Positions 44,779 through 53,265 of a DNA stretch of 64,000 bases are shown here, piece after piece. Numbering within the stretch: position 1 is the first letter of the stretch; each line of letters opens with the position of its first letter. Made by a program: the position numbers and the translations under genes. The notes under the pieces were generated by a model, which was given only the letters and a program-made list of their open reading frames with translations, had not been told where the DNA came from and did no database searches. The stretch is from the NCBI RefSeq assembly GCF_004000885.1, contig NZ_BIMC01000023.1, positions 27,332 through 91,331 of the forward strand, written 5' to 3'. Origin of the DNA: Paenibacillus glucanolyticus NBRC 15330. GTDB taxonomy: Bacteria > Bacillota > Bacilli > Paenibacillales > Paenibacillaceae.

Positions 44779-45186
44779 TTACCCTATGTTTTCATCTAAT
44801 TTTTTTCGTATTGCTGAATTTACGAGAGACAAGCCATATGAAATTAAGTAATGAATTAGACCAACTAATGACGTCAAAGAGATCGATATGAATCTCACAT
44901 TGAAGCTCCAAATATCTTTGAAAAGAAAATATGACGCAAAAAATGATAAACCATATAATATTACACTAAGCAAAATTTTAATTGAAATCTTTCTAATGAA
45001 GAATCGATTAATAAGAAACGATAATATTGAGAAAAGAATAAAGAAACTCGGTAAAAATATGAAAACCATAAATATATCAGTAAACAAAGGGAAATCGTTA
45101 TCGACATATCTCGGCCAGAAGACAATTATACCGATAATTGATACGAATGAAGTAAGAAACATCCAGAGTTTTAATAGACCATTCAA
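44779..45186 (-). CDS. Hypothetical four-span membrane protein
   Basis: This 135-residue, strongly hydrophobic and AT-rich protein starts at a TTG with AGGAGG 9 bases ahead. It has four probable helices (about 5-25, 38-58, 68-90, 98-120) and a charged C-terminus (RKKLDENIG). Base composition differs from the GC-richer housekeeping genes to the left, so recent acquisition is likely. No family is recognised. Confidence 0.5.
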   Translation of the reverse strand: MNGLLKLWMFLTSFVSIIGIIVFWPRYVDNDFPLFTDIFMVFIFLPSFFILFSILSFLINRFFIRKISIKILLSVILYGLSFFASYFLFKDIWSFNVRFISISLTSLVGLIHYLISYGLSLVNSAIRKKLDENIG

Positions 45187-45500
45187 TCATAAACACCTCC
45201 TGCTTGAAACAATAACAAGATAATCGTAAAAAAGAGAACCAACTTAAGGGTACTCTTCAGTACAGAGCTTAAAATAGAGTGATGGCACTATTTTCAACAA
45301 TCAATCTTTTTTAGAAACTTCAATTCAAAACACAAGTTATGGAGCCTTAACCCTCTCCACTTCAGATGACAGGATTATCACCGAACTCTATGTAAATCAT
45401 TTCACCTTATACAATATAGAGCTTAACAGCTCCCTAATCCTCTGTTCTACTTCGCTCTTCCTCATCTGATACGCTTACCTCCATTATCTCGGAGCTCTCC
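45187..45500. other. Gene-free region
   Basis: AT-rich DNA between a membrane protein gene and a response regulator gene. No frame with a ribosome site, no stable hairpin with a T-tract and no repeat was found. Confidence 0.3.
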
Positions 45501-46106
45501 TTAATCCAACCATCCCTTGCTACGTGCGATATCTATCGCCTCAATCCGTGTATTCGCCCCAAGCTTCCCAATCGCTTCTGACATATAGTTCCGTACCGTT
45601 CCATAGGATAGAAACAGGTGTGCTCCAATATCTTGAAGAACTAAACCTTGGGCAGCCAACTTCATGACTTCACGCTCCCTGGGTGATAATGGACATGGAT
45701 CATCCCATACCGCGAGCGACAATTCTGAATTGATGACACGTTTCCCATCATAGACCCGACGAATCGCATCAGCCAGTTCCTCGCTGCCCGTATCTTTAAG
45801 AAGATATCCATAAACTCCTGCCTGCACAGCCCGCTGGAAATATCCAGGACGCGCGAATGTCGTCAAGATGATGACACGACAAGCTAACTTATTTTTTTGA
45901 ACCAATTCCGCAATATCTAACCCCGTTTTCAGTGGCATCTCAATATCCAGAACAGCGACATCGGGTTCATATTGCTGAATCATGGACATCACTTCTTCCC
46001 CATTTTCAGCTTGACCGACTACTTCAATATCATCTTCTAACGAGAGTAAAGTTGCCAGTGCTCCCCTTAATAACTTTTGATCTTCTGCCAAAACAATACG
46101 AATCAT
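45501..46106 (-). CDS. NarL/DesR-family response regulator
   Basis: A 201-residue protein: receiver domain (1-120, phospho-Asp54 in VLDIEMPLKTG) and LuxR-type HTH (about 138-195; LSPREREVMKLAAQG, GTVRNYMSEAIGKLGA). It begins next to the end of a DesK-like kinase gene in an ATPase-permease-kinase-regulator operon. This order matches Firmicute exporters of the YvfRSTU/LnrJK-LMN type that respond to membrane-active compounds or membrane state. It probably autoregulates the operon; the dyad at 49058-49069 is a candidate site. Confidence 0.85.
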   Translation of the reverse strand: MIRIVLAEDQKLLRGALATLLSLEDDIEVVGQAENGEEVMSMIQQYEPDVAVLDIEMPLKTGLDIAELVQKNKLACRVIILTTFARPGYFQRAVQAGVYGYLLKDTGSEELADAIRRVYDGKRVINSELSLAVWDDPCPLSPREREVMKLAAQGLVLQDIGAHLFLSYGTVRNYMSEAIGKLGANTRIEAIDIARSKGWLD

Positions 46107-47279
46107 CTAAGCTCTACCTACCTTTTCATTTCGTATTACCCTAGGTATATGTAAGGTGACTTCCGTCCCCTTGCCTGAGGACGAAGACAGCGACATACGT
46201 CCGTCGATCATAACCAACCGTTGCCGCAATCCGGCGAGGCCATTACTGCTAGTATTGAATTGTTCCGTATCTGCCCCAATACCGTCATCACGTACAGATA
46301 CACGAACTTCCCCTTCCTGAATGTCTAGATGAACGTTGCACTTTGTTGCTCGGCTATGTCGAACCACATTTGTAATCGTCTCGCGAAAACACATTGCCAA
46401 AATCGTCTCCTGCAAGGGTGTTAACGGAAGCGGATTGTTCACTAAAGCGTATTCCATTCCTACATTAGAAAGTCTGGGATCTGAAATCGATTGATATTGA
46501 AATAAAAGCGGTATGCCCGCAGCTGAACATAACGATACAGCATGCTTATACTCGTCAGCGAAATATGTAACTTTCATCTCCGTAACCAATTCACGCATTT
46601 GTTTCAAGGCTGCACGTGCCGTTTCTCGTATTTCTCGAGCCTCTTCTATCGCTCTCTGGGGATGACGATTGACCAGTTTCTCAACGACCTCCCCTTTTAA
46701 TGCGATTAATGACAGCGTATGTCCCAATGTATCATGTAATTCACGTGCGATCCGCTGGCGCTCCTCCTGCTGTGCCATTCGTTCAGCAGTTTCTGCCCGC
46801 AGTCGCGCAGACTTCTGTTGAAATCGAGTCGAAGTTCGAATAATATACGGCAGAATACAGATGCCAAACATAGGCACCAGCCCTATCCATACTAGGCTGC
46901 CCATCCGATCCAAGTAAGGAACAGCGATAAATCCCATAGCTACAGTGAAAACGATCGTTATAGAGAGTAATATCGGCAGCTTTTGTTTGCTCAGCGGAGC
47001 AGCTATCATAAAACCTATAAACGTATACATAGGGTGAAATACAGCTGCTAAAATTAAAAGTATACCCACCTGAACGATCAATATTGGCGTGGCCCACTTT
47101 GCATAAAAGTAGGATTGTCGAAACGATAGAACGAATATGCCTAACAGAACAAAGCCAAGCCACTGTATACTTGATGGCTCATAGAGTAAAAAGTACATGG
47201 GTATCATTAAATTTGTTAACAAAATATAAGGGGCGACTCCTTCCGATTTTGGAAAGAGACGCCACTTTTCTCTATTCAA
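46107..47279 (-). CDS. DesK-like sensor histidine kinase
   Basis: This 390-residue kinase has five to six N-terminal membrane helices (about 15-150) with almost no extracellular loops, a HisKA_3 dimerisation helix with the phospho-acceptor His in RIARELHDTLGHTLS (about residue 185), and a HATPase domain (ETITNVVRHS, VSVRDDGIGAD, NGLAGLRQR). The start is TTG, sharing the permease stop region (TAATTG). Such intramembrane-sensing kinases respond to membrane fluidity or to compounds within the bilayer. It is paired with the regulator gene that follows. Confidence 0.86.
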   Translation of the reverse strand: MNREKWRLFPKSEGVAPYILLTNLMIPMYFLLYEPSSIQWLGFVLLGIFVLSFRQSYFYAKWATPILIVQVGILLILAAVFHPMYTFIGFMIAAPLSKQKLPILLSITIVFTVAMGFIAVPYLDRMGSLVWIGLVPMFGICILPYIIRTSTRFQQKSARLRAETAERMAQQEERQRIARELHDTLGHTLSLIALKGEVVEKLVNRHPQRAIEEAREIRETARAALKQMRELVTEMKVTYFADEYKHAVSLCSAAGIPLLFQYQSISDPRLSNVGMEYALVNNPLPLTPLQETILAMCFRETITNVVRHSRATKCNVHLDIQEGEVRVSVRDDGIGADTEQFNTSSNGLAGLRQRLVMIDGRMSLSSSSGKGTEVTLHIPRVIRNEKVGRA

Positions 47280-48023
47280 TTAGACCGCATCCCGTCGATT
47301 ATATATATAGATTGATAGTAGCATAAAGAGGAGACCGCATCCTGTCAAAATTATGAAATCAATACTTGCTGGATTTTTTCCAGCGATCATATTCCATGCC
47401 CCATTTGCGTAACGGTGAGATGGAAGCCATTCCCCGACCGAGCCCATCCAACTTGGCAAAGTACTAAGCGGCATCCATAGCCCCCCCACAATGGCAAGTC
47501 CCATCTGTAATACATTTCCGATTGCAACGGAGGTATTCGCATTTTTAAGCGTTCCTAACAAGGCACCAAGCGCCAGAAACGATATGCTCCCAATCCATAA
47601 CCATAATCCGCATAAAATCCATTGCCCGGCTGTCAATTGTATATCATGAACAAGGCCAGCAGATAAAAATATAACAACAATAACGATCAAGTGAACAACC
47701 ATTTGCGATACAATTTTGCTACCAATCCAGACTGTAGGAGATAGTGGAGTTAGCTTCAATAAGCGTACCCACCCGTCTTGATGCTCGAACGATAGACGGA
47801 TACCGAATTGAGATACGGCTGTACCAATCAAACTGAATGCAGTCATCGACATTAATGAAAAGACACCCCAAGTTGTCGATTGAATCGATTTATCTACCCC
47901 ATTCATACTTGCAAATAAAAAGTAGAAAGCAAGCGGCATCGCAATGGAGAAGAGTAAGAAAAATGGACTACGGATAATTCGTATACTTTCTGCTTTGGTC
48001 TGGGCAACAAACATATGTAACAT
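47280..48023 (-). CDS. ABC-2 type exporter permease
   Basis: A 247-residue protein with six transmembrane helices and the ABC-2 family layout (LKLTPLSPTVWIGSKIV, GNVLQMGLAIVGGLWMPLSTLP). It lies between the ATPase gene and the kinase gene and presumably exports a lipid-like or antimicrobial compound. An intact gene is present, but its partner ATPase carries a premature amber codon, so the transporter may not be functional as sequenced. Confidence 0.83.
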   Translation of the reverse strand: MLHMFVAQTKAESIRIIRSPFFLLFSIAMPLAFYFLFASMNGVDKSIQSTTWGVFSLMSMTAFSLIGTAVSQFGIRLSFEHQDGWVRLLKLTPLSPTVWIGSKIVSQMVVHLIVIVVIFLSAGLVHDIQLTAGQWILCGLWLWIGSISFLALGALLGTLKNANTSVAIGNVLQMGLAIVGGLWMPLSTLPSWMGSVGEWLPSHRYANGAWNMIAGKNPASIDFIILTGCGLLFMLLSIYIYNRRDAV

Positions 48024-48050
48024 GGCTATTTTCCTCCTAAAAATGTTTTT

Positions 48051-48956
48051 TTATCGTATAATCGTTGGTTTATGTGTACCTGTAAGACTTAGGAATGTAT
48101 CTTCTAAGCTGGCAGATTGTATATCAATATCCGAAATTCCCCATTCAGACTGCATCAGTGTAAATAACAATACATCGGTCTCTTGAGCATACAGACGAAT
48201 TCGCTCGCCGTTGCATTCTGCCTTTTCTACACCAGGTAATGTGAGCCATTCCTGCTCAGCTGGCGCGTTCGCCGCTCGAAATGAAACGGTTCTAAGTGCT
48301 GTTTGAGCCTTTAAACGTTCCGGAGTCCCTTCCGCAACAACCTGCCCTCTAGCGACTACTGCGATGTGATCTGCGACAGCATCAGCTTCATCTAAATGAT
48401 GTGTAGTCAAAAGCACCGTACGTCCGTCACTTGCCAGTGCTTGGATGGTGTCCCAAAAGCGGCCACGAGCCTCGATATCCATTCCGATGGTTGGTTCATC
48501 AAGCAGGAGAAGCTCTGGATTTCCCGCCAAGCTTTGGGCGAAAGCTAATCTACGACGTTGTCCTCCAGACAGCGAGGATGCGCGTCGTTTCTGATCCGCG
48601 TGGAGACCCGAAATGTCTAACAATCGCTCTAGCGACATCGGATTACGATACTAACTGCGGAACAATTGAAGCACTTCTTTGACCGTAAGTCCATCTGCTG
48701 CTTTAACATCCTGCAAAAGCGCTCCAACGCGTTGCCGTAATTCTTTTGTTCCAGACGGCATCCCCAAGACCCTGACTTCTCCTGATGTTGGCTTGATCAT
48801 TCCGAGTATCATGGAAATGGTTGTTGTCTTGCCTACACCGTTCGGTCCGAGCAATGCTGAAATTTGGCCTTTCTCAAATGATAGATTCATATGATCAACG
48901 GCACAGTAGTCGCCGAATTTCTTTACTAGATTTATACATTCAATCGCCTTTGTCAT
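48051..48956 (-). pseudogene. ABC exporter ATPase gene interrupted by an in-frame amber codon
   Basis: One continuous frame of 301 sense codons would encode a full ATPase: Walker A GPNGVGKTT, Q-loop (LLQDVKAADG), signature LSGGQRRR, Walker B LLLLDEPTIGMD, H-loop TTHHLDEAD. A TAG at 48651-48653 cuts it after the QLFRS segment. The flanking frame is the same on both sides, so a single substitution (for example Tyr TAT/TAC to TAG) explains it. The downstream half could restart at ATG 48638 but would lack the P-loop. Either a recent pseudogene or a sequencing error. Confidence 0.8.
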
Positions 48957-49057
48957 TTTGTCCTAACCTCCGCTAATTTCTTCTTTCGTTACTTGATGTC
49001 CTTATTGTATTGAAAAAGCGCGAGATGCAATTAGTGTGGGTTGTCACAAGCCGGATA

Positions 49058-49069
49058 TGACAAATGTCA
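49058..49069. promoter_or_regulatory. Dyad TGACA-AA-TGTCA upstream of the exporter operon
   Basis: A perfect inverted repeat about 100 bases upstream of the ATPase start, with a second TTGTCACAA dyad close by at 49041. NarL/DesR-type regulators bind dyads of this kind, so it is a candidate site for the operon's own regulator. Confidence 0.4.
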
Positions 49070-49104
49070 GAAAAAAGAAAGCAAAAAAGAAGGACCTCTT
49101 AATC

Positions 49105-50567
49105 TGGCCCCTATGTCAAGGACACTTTAAAAAAGGGGATTCCGGCTTAGGCAGCAGACAAAAGATGATTCCTGTATTGCACAGGGGTCATCTTTTTTAA
49201 TCCCCATTGGTATCTGTGGTTATTGTAGTAGCGGATATATCGGTCAATCTCTTGCTGCAAATCACTTAAAGATGAACAACTACGACTCTTTACATGATCC
49301 TTCATGTGTCCAAAAAATGATTCTTGTTGGGCATTATCCCAGCAGTTTCCTCGTCTAGACATCGATTGGCCAAGTCCATTCTGTTTAAGCAGTTTTTGGT
49401 ATTGAGGGCTTGTATAATGACTACCTTGATCGGAATGTATGAATGCATCCCTGTGCAGTCTAACACGCCTCTGCTTCATAAGTGCATCAATGGTCTCTGT
49501 TGCAATAGACATGGTGATTCTGTCAGATACTTTGTAGGCTAGGACCTCACCTGTGGAAGAATCTAAAATAGTCGACAAATAGCCCATCTCCGTACGTCCA
49601 TAAGGGAGATAGGTGATGTCTGTAAGCAACGCCAAGCCGGGTACATTCTTCTTGAAATCTCTATGTAAGGTGTTAGGAAGCGTTCGATGTTCCTGTGTAG
49701 CCTTAGCCATACGTTTGTAGGGGTTAGGTTTTCTGGGGACATACGAGGTTTAACTTTTTCATAAGCCTGCGGATTTTCTTTAAGTTGAAAACCACTCCAA
49801 ATTCGTTTTCAAGGGTCATTTTAATGGAGCGAGAGCCCTTTTTGAATCCTCTTCGATTGAATGCTTTTTTAATCAGTCCTCCAGCCTCCTCATCTGAACG
49901 AATACGCTTCAAACGGGACGCAATGGCCTTTAAATAGCTGTAGTACCCTGAGCGAGATACGTTAAGTAATTCGCAGAAGTAGCGAGTCATGCGCTCAAGC
50001 CCTTGGTCTACAGCGTTCTTAATCAATTCAAATAGTTCACTCTTTCTTAAATTCGTTCCTTTTGTTACCAGCAACCTTTCTTTCGAGTCTAACTTTTTTA
50101 ACAGTTCTACCTGAGATTCGAGAAGTTTAATTTTTGCTTCCTGCTTCGCAATAACCTCGTCTGGTGTAGGTTCGCGCTGTAGCGGACGCCCTGAGGATTC
50201 TTTTCGTGAATCAGTCAGTCCGATGATCACGTCCTGTTAATAGGCTTTCTTCCATCTGTCGGCAGACTGCTCAACACGTTTTGTGCCGAGCACCTCTATG
50301 TCGAAACCACTTGTTTCAAAGATCTCTCTAGGAGTTTTCCCCAACATATATTGATCGATGAACAACCGCTTGAATTCATCTGCATAGGTAATGGATTTAT
50401 TGCTAACTCTGGTCACATATTTATTACTTGATAAAATCTCGCGCTCATTCTCATTGAAGTGCTTCTTGCTCACGTCGTTGTCATCCTCCCCAAGGTACTC
50501 TACCAGTATACAAAAAGATACCCATAGCCGGGGCACTTTTTTCGTAGTGTCCTGACTATGGGTACCA
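49105..50567 (-). mobile_element. IS3-family (IS150-like) insertion sequence, decayed
   Basis: A 1.46-kb element bounded by imperfect 21-bp inverted ends (TGGCCCCTATGTCAAGGACAC left; TGGTACCCATAGTCAGGACAC right, read inwards). It contains one transposase gene on the minus strand, inactivated by a stop and a frameshift. No clear 3-bp target duplication is visible (ATC left, GTG right). It lies directly upstream of the exporter operon. Confidence 0.85.
49147..50475 (-). pseudogene. IS3-family DDE transposase, stop and frameshift
   Basis: Three pieces reconstruct a single-frame IS150-type transposase. The N-terminal HTH begins at GTG 50475. An in-frame TAA at 50237-50239 follows the DRWKKAY segment, then the coiled-coil/HTH_21 region. 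A one-base shift near 49715-49735 (a CCCC or AAAA run) moves into the frame with NPYKRMAKA and the rve core. The catalytic D, D and E (LTDITYLP, SDQGSHYTS, QESFFGHMK) are all retained. Two independent lesions mean it cannot make a full protein unless recoded. Confidence 0.85.
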
Positions 50568-50597
50568 GTGTATCTGGGGTCCTTCTTTTTTGAAACT

Positions 50598-50642
50598 AAA
50601 AAACCGAAAGCCTTGGGAGAAATCCCTTACGCTTTCGGTTTA
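50598..50642 (-). terminator. Terminator of the DUF4352-type lipoprotein gene
   Basis: Minus-strand AAACCGAAAGC / GCTTTCGGTTT with a 20-base loop and TTTT tail, 25 bases past the stop. Confidence 0.7.
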
Positions 50643-50665
50643 TTTCATACTAGTGGCAACTTCAA

Positions 50666-51277
50666 CTATCTTAAATTGATTGTCGCCTTGTCCTTATCAT
50701 CTTCAAGCTTAAGAATCAAACTATCTTCGGATGTAGCTACCGTGTCAGGTACTTCCATTACAACAAATCCGGTTTTTGAAGATAGCGGCTTAATACTCTC
50801 ATTGCTAAGATCTTTATCTATCATAGTGATCGTATATTTATACTCATATTTGTCCTGGAAAATCGCCTTCATATCAACTCCGCCAATCATTGACGTAAAG
50901 TTGTCAGCTTCCGTTCCTTCATTAGTAACCGTATAATTTAAAATCAAAAACTTATTGCCCTCATCTGCACTAGAAGATAAGTAATCATCACTGACTTTTT
51001 GATTGAATTCAAAAGAGTCCAGCACAACTTCCCAATCGCCCAATTTGAACTTGTCTCCAGTTTTGTATGTAACTTCTTTCGGCGCTTCTTGCTCCTTAGC
51101 CGGTTCTTCTGCAACAGCTTCACCTGTTTGCTCCTCATTTGCGTTCGCCTCAGTGCCTTGATCCTTTACAGCAGCATTAGCATTCTGTGTTCCTGTTGAT
51201 GTAGAGGCAGCATCTCCACACGCAGTAACCAATAATAACAATGCTACCAATACAATCCCAAAACTAGCCTTTCTCAA
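50666..51277 (-). CDS. DUF4352-type lipoprotein
   Basis: This 203-residue protein has a lipoprotein signal peptide with lipobox VTAC (Cys20). A long Glu/Ala/Thr-rich spacer (about 25-70) precedes an immunoglobulin-like DUF4352 domain (about 75-200; FKLGDWEVVLDSFEF, FLILNYTVTNEGTE). It should be anchored outside the membrane on a flexible stalk. Function of the family is unknown; members often occur near envelope-stress or mobile genes. GAGAGG precedes the start. Confidence 0.75.
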   Translation of the reverse strand: MRKASFGIVLVALLLLVTACGDAASTSTGTQNANAAVKDQGTEANANEEQTGEAVAEEPAKEQEAPKEVTYKTGDKFKLGDWEVVLDSFEFNQKVSDDYLSSSADEGNKFLILNYTVTNEGTEADNFTSMIGGVDMKAIFQDKYEYKYTITMIDKDLSNESIKPLSSKTGFVVMEVPDTVATSEDSLILKLEDDKDKATINLR

Positions 51278-51529
51278 AACCTCTCCCCCTTTTTTCTACA
51301 TATTACCACATATTACGTATTTTTTGGTTCCTAAGTTTCATTTTATTCAATAATTTCCCTTTCTTTTGTCCTAAATTCGTGATATATTAACTTAATTTTT
51401 CCACACTCCCTGGTTTCATCAAAATTAAGGAATTGCTCTAATGCTATGTGGAAGAGAGTATGTCACATCTGGACCAAGCAACATAGGGGTCTTTATTTGT
51501 TATGTATCTATTTGATTATATGAGGATAC
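51278..51529. other. Gene-free AT-rich region
   Basis: No coding frame with a ribosome site was found between the lipoprotein gene's upstream region and the next terminator. It presumably carries the lipoprotein promoter. Confidence 0.3.
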
Positions 51530-51560
51530 AAAAAAGCGACCTATACTAAGGTCCACTTTT
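51530..51560 (-). terminator. Terminator of the coiled-coil protein gene
   Basis: Minus-strand AAAAGTGGACC / GGTCGCTTTTTT, about 95 bases beyond the stop at 51655. Confidence 0.55.
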
Positions 51561-51654
51561 CGATGTTATGTATGGAGCATCATTACCTAAATACGGTGTG
51601 CGTGACTACGGTGTATTCCCCATCCTGAAATACTGCTTACTCATCCGTGAAATA

Positions 51655-52800
51655 TTAAATTGTCCTGTCTATTCGTTTAACATCAGTGATTTCAAATTTA
51701 TATGTTCTTTGCAGCTCTGCAACCTTATCTTCCTGCTTTTTTTCAAGCAACATCAATTCATGTTTTATATATGAATTGTTAATTTTCCGCCCATCCCGAC
51801 TAGCTTGATTTGAAAGTCTTAATTGTTCAATTTCTGCTCTAAGTTTCTCTTGTTCAAGTAATTCTGTTTGTTGCTGCTTTTTTGTCAGTTCAATTGATTC
51901 TCGAACGTGTTCATCAACAAGTTTTTGACTTGAATTGTTGAGTAATTTAGTTATTAACGGCACACCTATTAAGCTCACGCCTATCGAAACAAGGTCAGGG
52001 TTTATTTTTTTATATTCAATTAGCTGTACAAAGTTCTCGTCCACTTTTTTTTTGTTTACTTGCCCTTCAACCAATAGAGTACATGTTCCTTTTTTTCTAT
52101 CTACAATATATATAAGTGGTCTACTTACTTTATTGAAGTAATATTCAAACTTATTGAAATAATCTTTCAATCTTTTATTCTTAATTTCAGTATGATTGGA
52201 CAGAGATTCCTTAACCTCTTCTATGGCAACAGAATTTTTCTCATAATCTTTTAAGTTTGCTTTTGATTTTTCAAATATATCATTTAAAATACTTTCTGCT
52301 TTATCTATTTCACTTTCAGGCTTTCTTTCAATTTCCGTTAGTATTTGCGATTTAATTACTTCATGATGTGTATCTACGGATTCAAAATCAAACCCATTTA
52401 ACAATTCGCTTAAAATCCAATCAGTATTACGTTTTGAGTATCCAAACTGATTTATTTTATCTCTAATTTTTTCAACAACACTAAAAACCTCAAACAACTG
52501 TACGTTTTCAGCAGATGGGTATAAAAAAATAGGTTTTCCAATATAGACTAACTGCATCATTTCGCTTGAAGAGTTTAACTCAATTCGTTCTAATTTATCG
52601 TTTATATTTTCAGCCTTAAAAGATGAATCCATTATGAAAACATCCTCAGGCCGAGTCCCTTCTGAGAAGGCAGTTCTTAATTCGTTCAATAAAGAATTTT
52701 TATAAAAACTTGAATTTAACTTCATTAAAAAGCGACTTATTTCCCAAACCGACATTCTATATTCTTGATTTCGCTTTAAATGCAATTCTAACTTCTCCAT
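51655..52800 (-). CDS. Coiled-coil protein of unknown function
   Basis: A 381-residue, AT-rich, highly charged protein. Residues about 150-215 and 300-360 are long helical/coiled-coil stretches (KKQQQTELLEQEKLRAEIEQL). A short semi-hydrophobic segment near 275-295 (LVSIGVSLIGVPLITKLL) could be a membrane helix or amphipathic anchor. A beta-rich patch near 235-255 (PLIYIVDRKKGTCTLLVEG) lies between. GGTGAGCAACTGAGT precedes the ATG. No family is recognised. The codon use and setting suggest horizontally acquired DNA, and a defence or phage-related role is possible but not shown. Confidence 0.55.
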   Translation of the reverse strand: MEKLELHLKRNQEYRMSVWEISRFLMKLNSSFYKNSLLNELRTAFSEGTRPEDVFIMDSSFKAENINDKLERIELNSSSEMMQLVYIGKPIFLYPSAENVQLFEVFSVVEKIRDKINQFGYSKRNTDWILSELLNGFDFESVDTHHEVIKSQILTEIERKPESEIDKAESILNDIFEKSKANLKDYEKNSVAIEEVKESLSNHTEIKNKRLKDYFNKFEYYFNKVSRPLIYIVDRKKGTCTLLVEGQVNKKKVDENFVQLIEYKKINPDLVSIGVSLIGVPLITKLLNNSSQKLVDEHVRESIELTKKQQQTELLEQEKLRAEIEQLRLSNQASRDGRKINNSYIKHELMLLEKKQEDKVAELQRTYKFEITDVKRIDRTI

Positions 52801-53265
52801 ACTCAGTTGCTCACCTTTCCTTATTTCCCTGAAATGGTTTCTTGTTATTTATTAACATAAACTTATTCACATCATAGCAAATATCTCCAGTTGCGTATAG
52901 ATCATAAGAACTACAATTCGACATCTCTTAGACTGAAATCTACTATTTCTGCGTTGTCGCCCTTGGAAATAGAAAAAGCGGACAGTTAGAATCGAATCTA
53001 ACCATCCGCTTTTTCTATTTGAACCATACAGTAACAGAGAATCCACCAAAGATGTATCGGGTGTTCGTTTTTAAGTAGGTTGGTGGAGGCGAACCGTGGC
53101 TGTGCAAAACCACAATTCGCCGCCGTGTGATGCTCAGTTTGTTTGGGGTGGTTGCTTAGCTTATTTAGATTCGAGCGTCTGGATCACGCTATATTACTAG
53201 CCAAGTAGAATGGATTCAATAAATAAATGAAACACCAATTTTCTCACACAGCGTAAGCAAATTAT
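52801..53265. other. Gene-free region with a long hairpin
   Basis: The only structure is a 23-bp near-perfect inverted repeat at 52968-53020 (AATAGAAAAAGCGGACAGTTAGA and its complement, AT-rich loop), probably a bidirectional terminator serving the MORN protein gene to the right. The rest has no supported coding frame. Confidence 0.45.
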
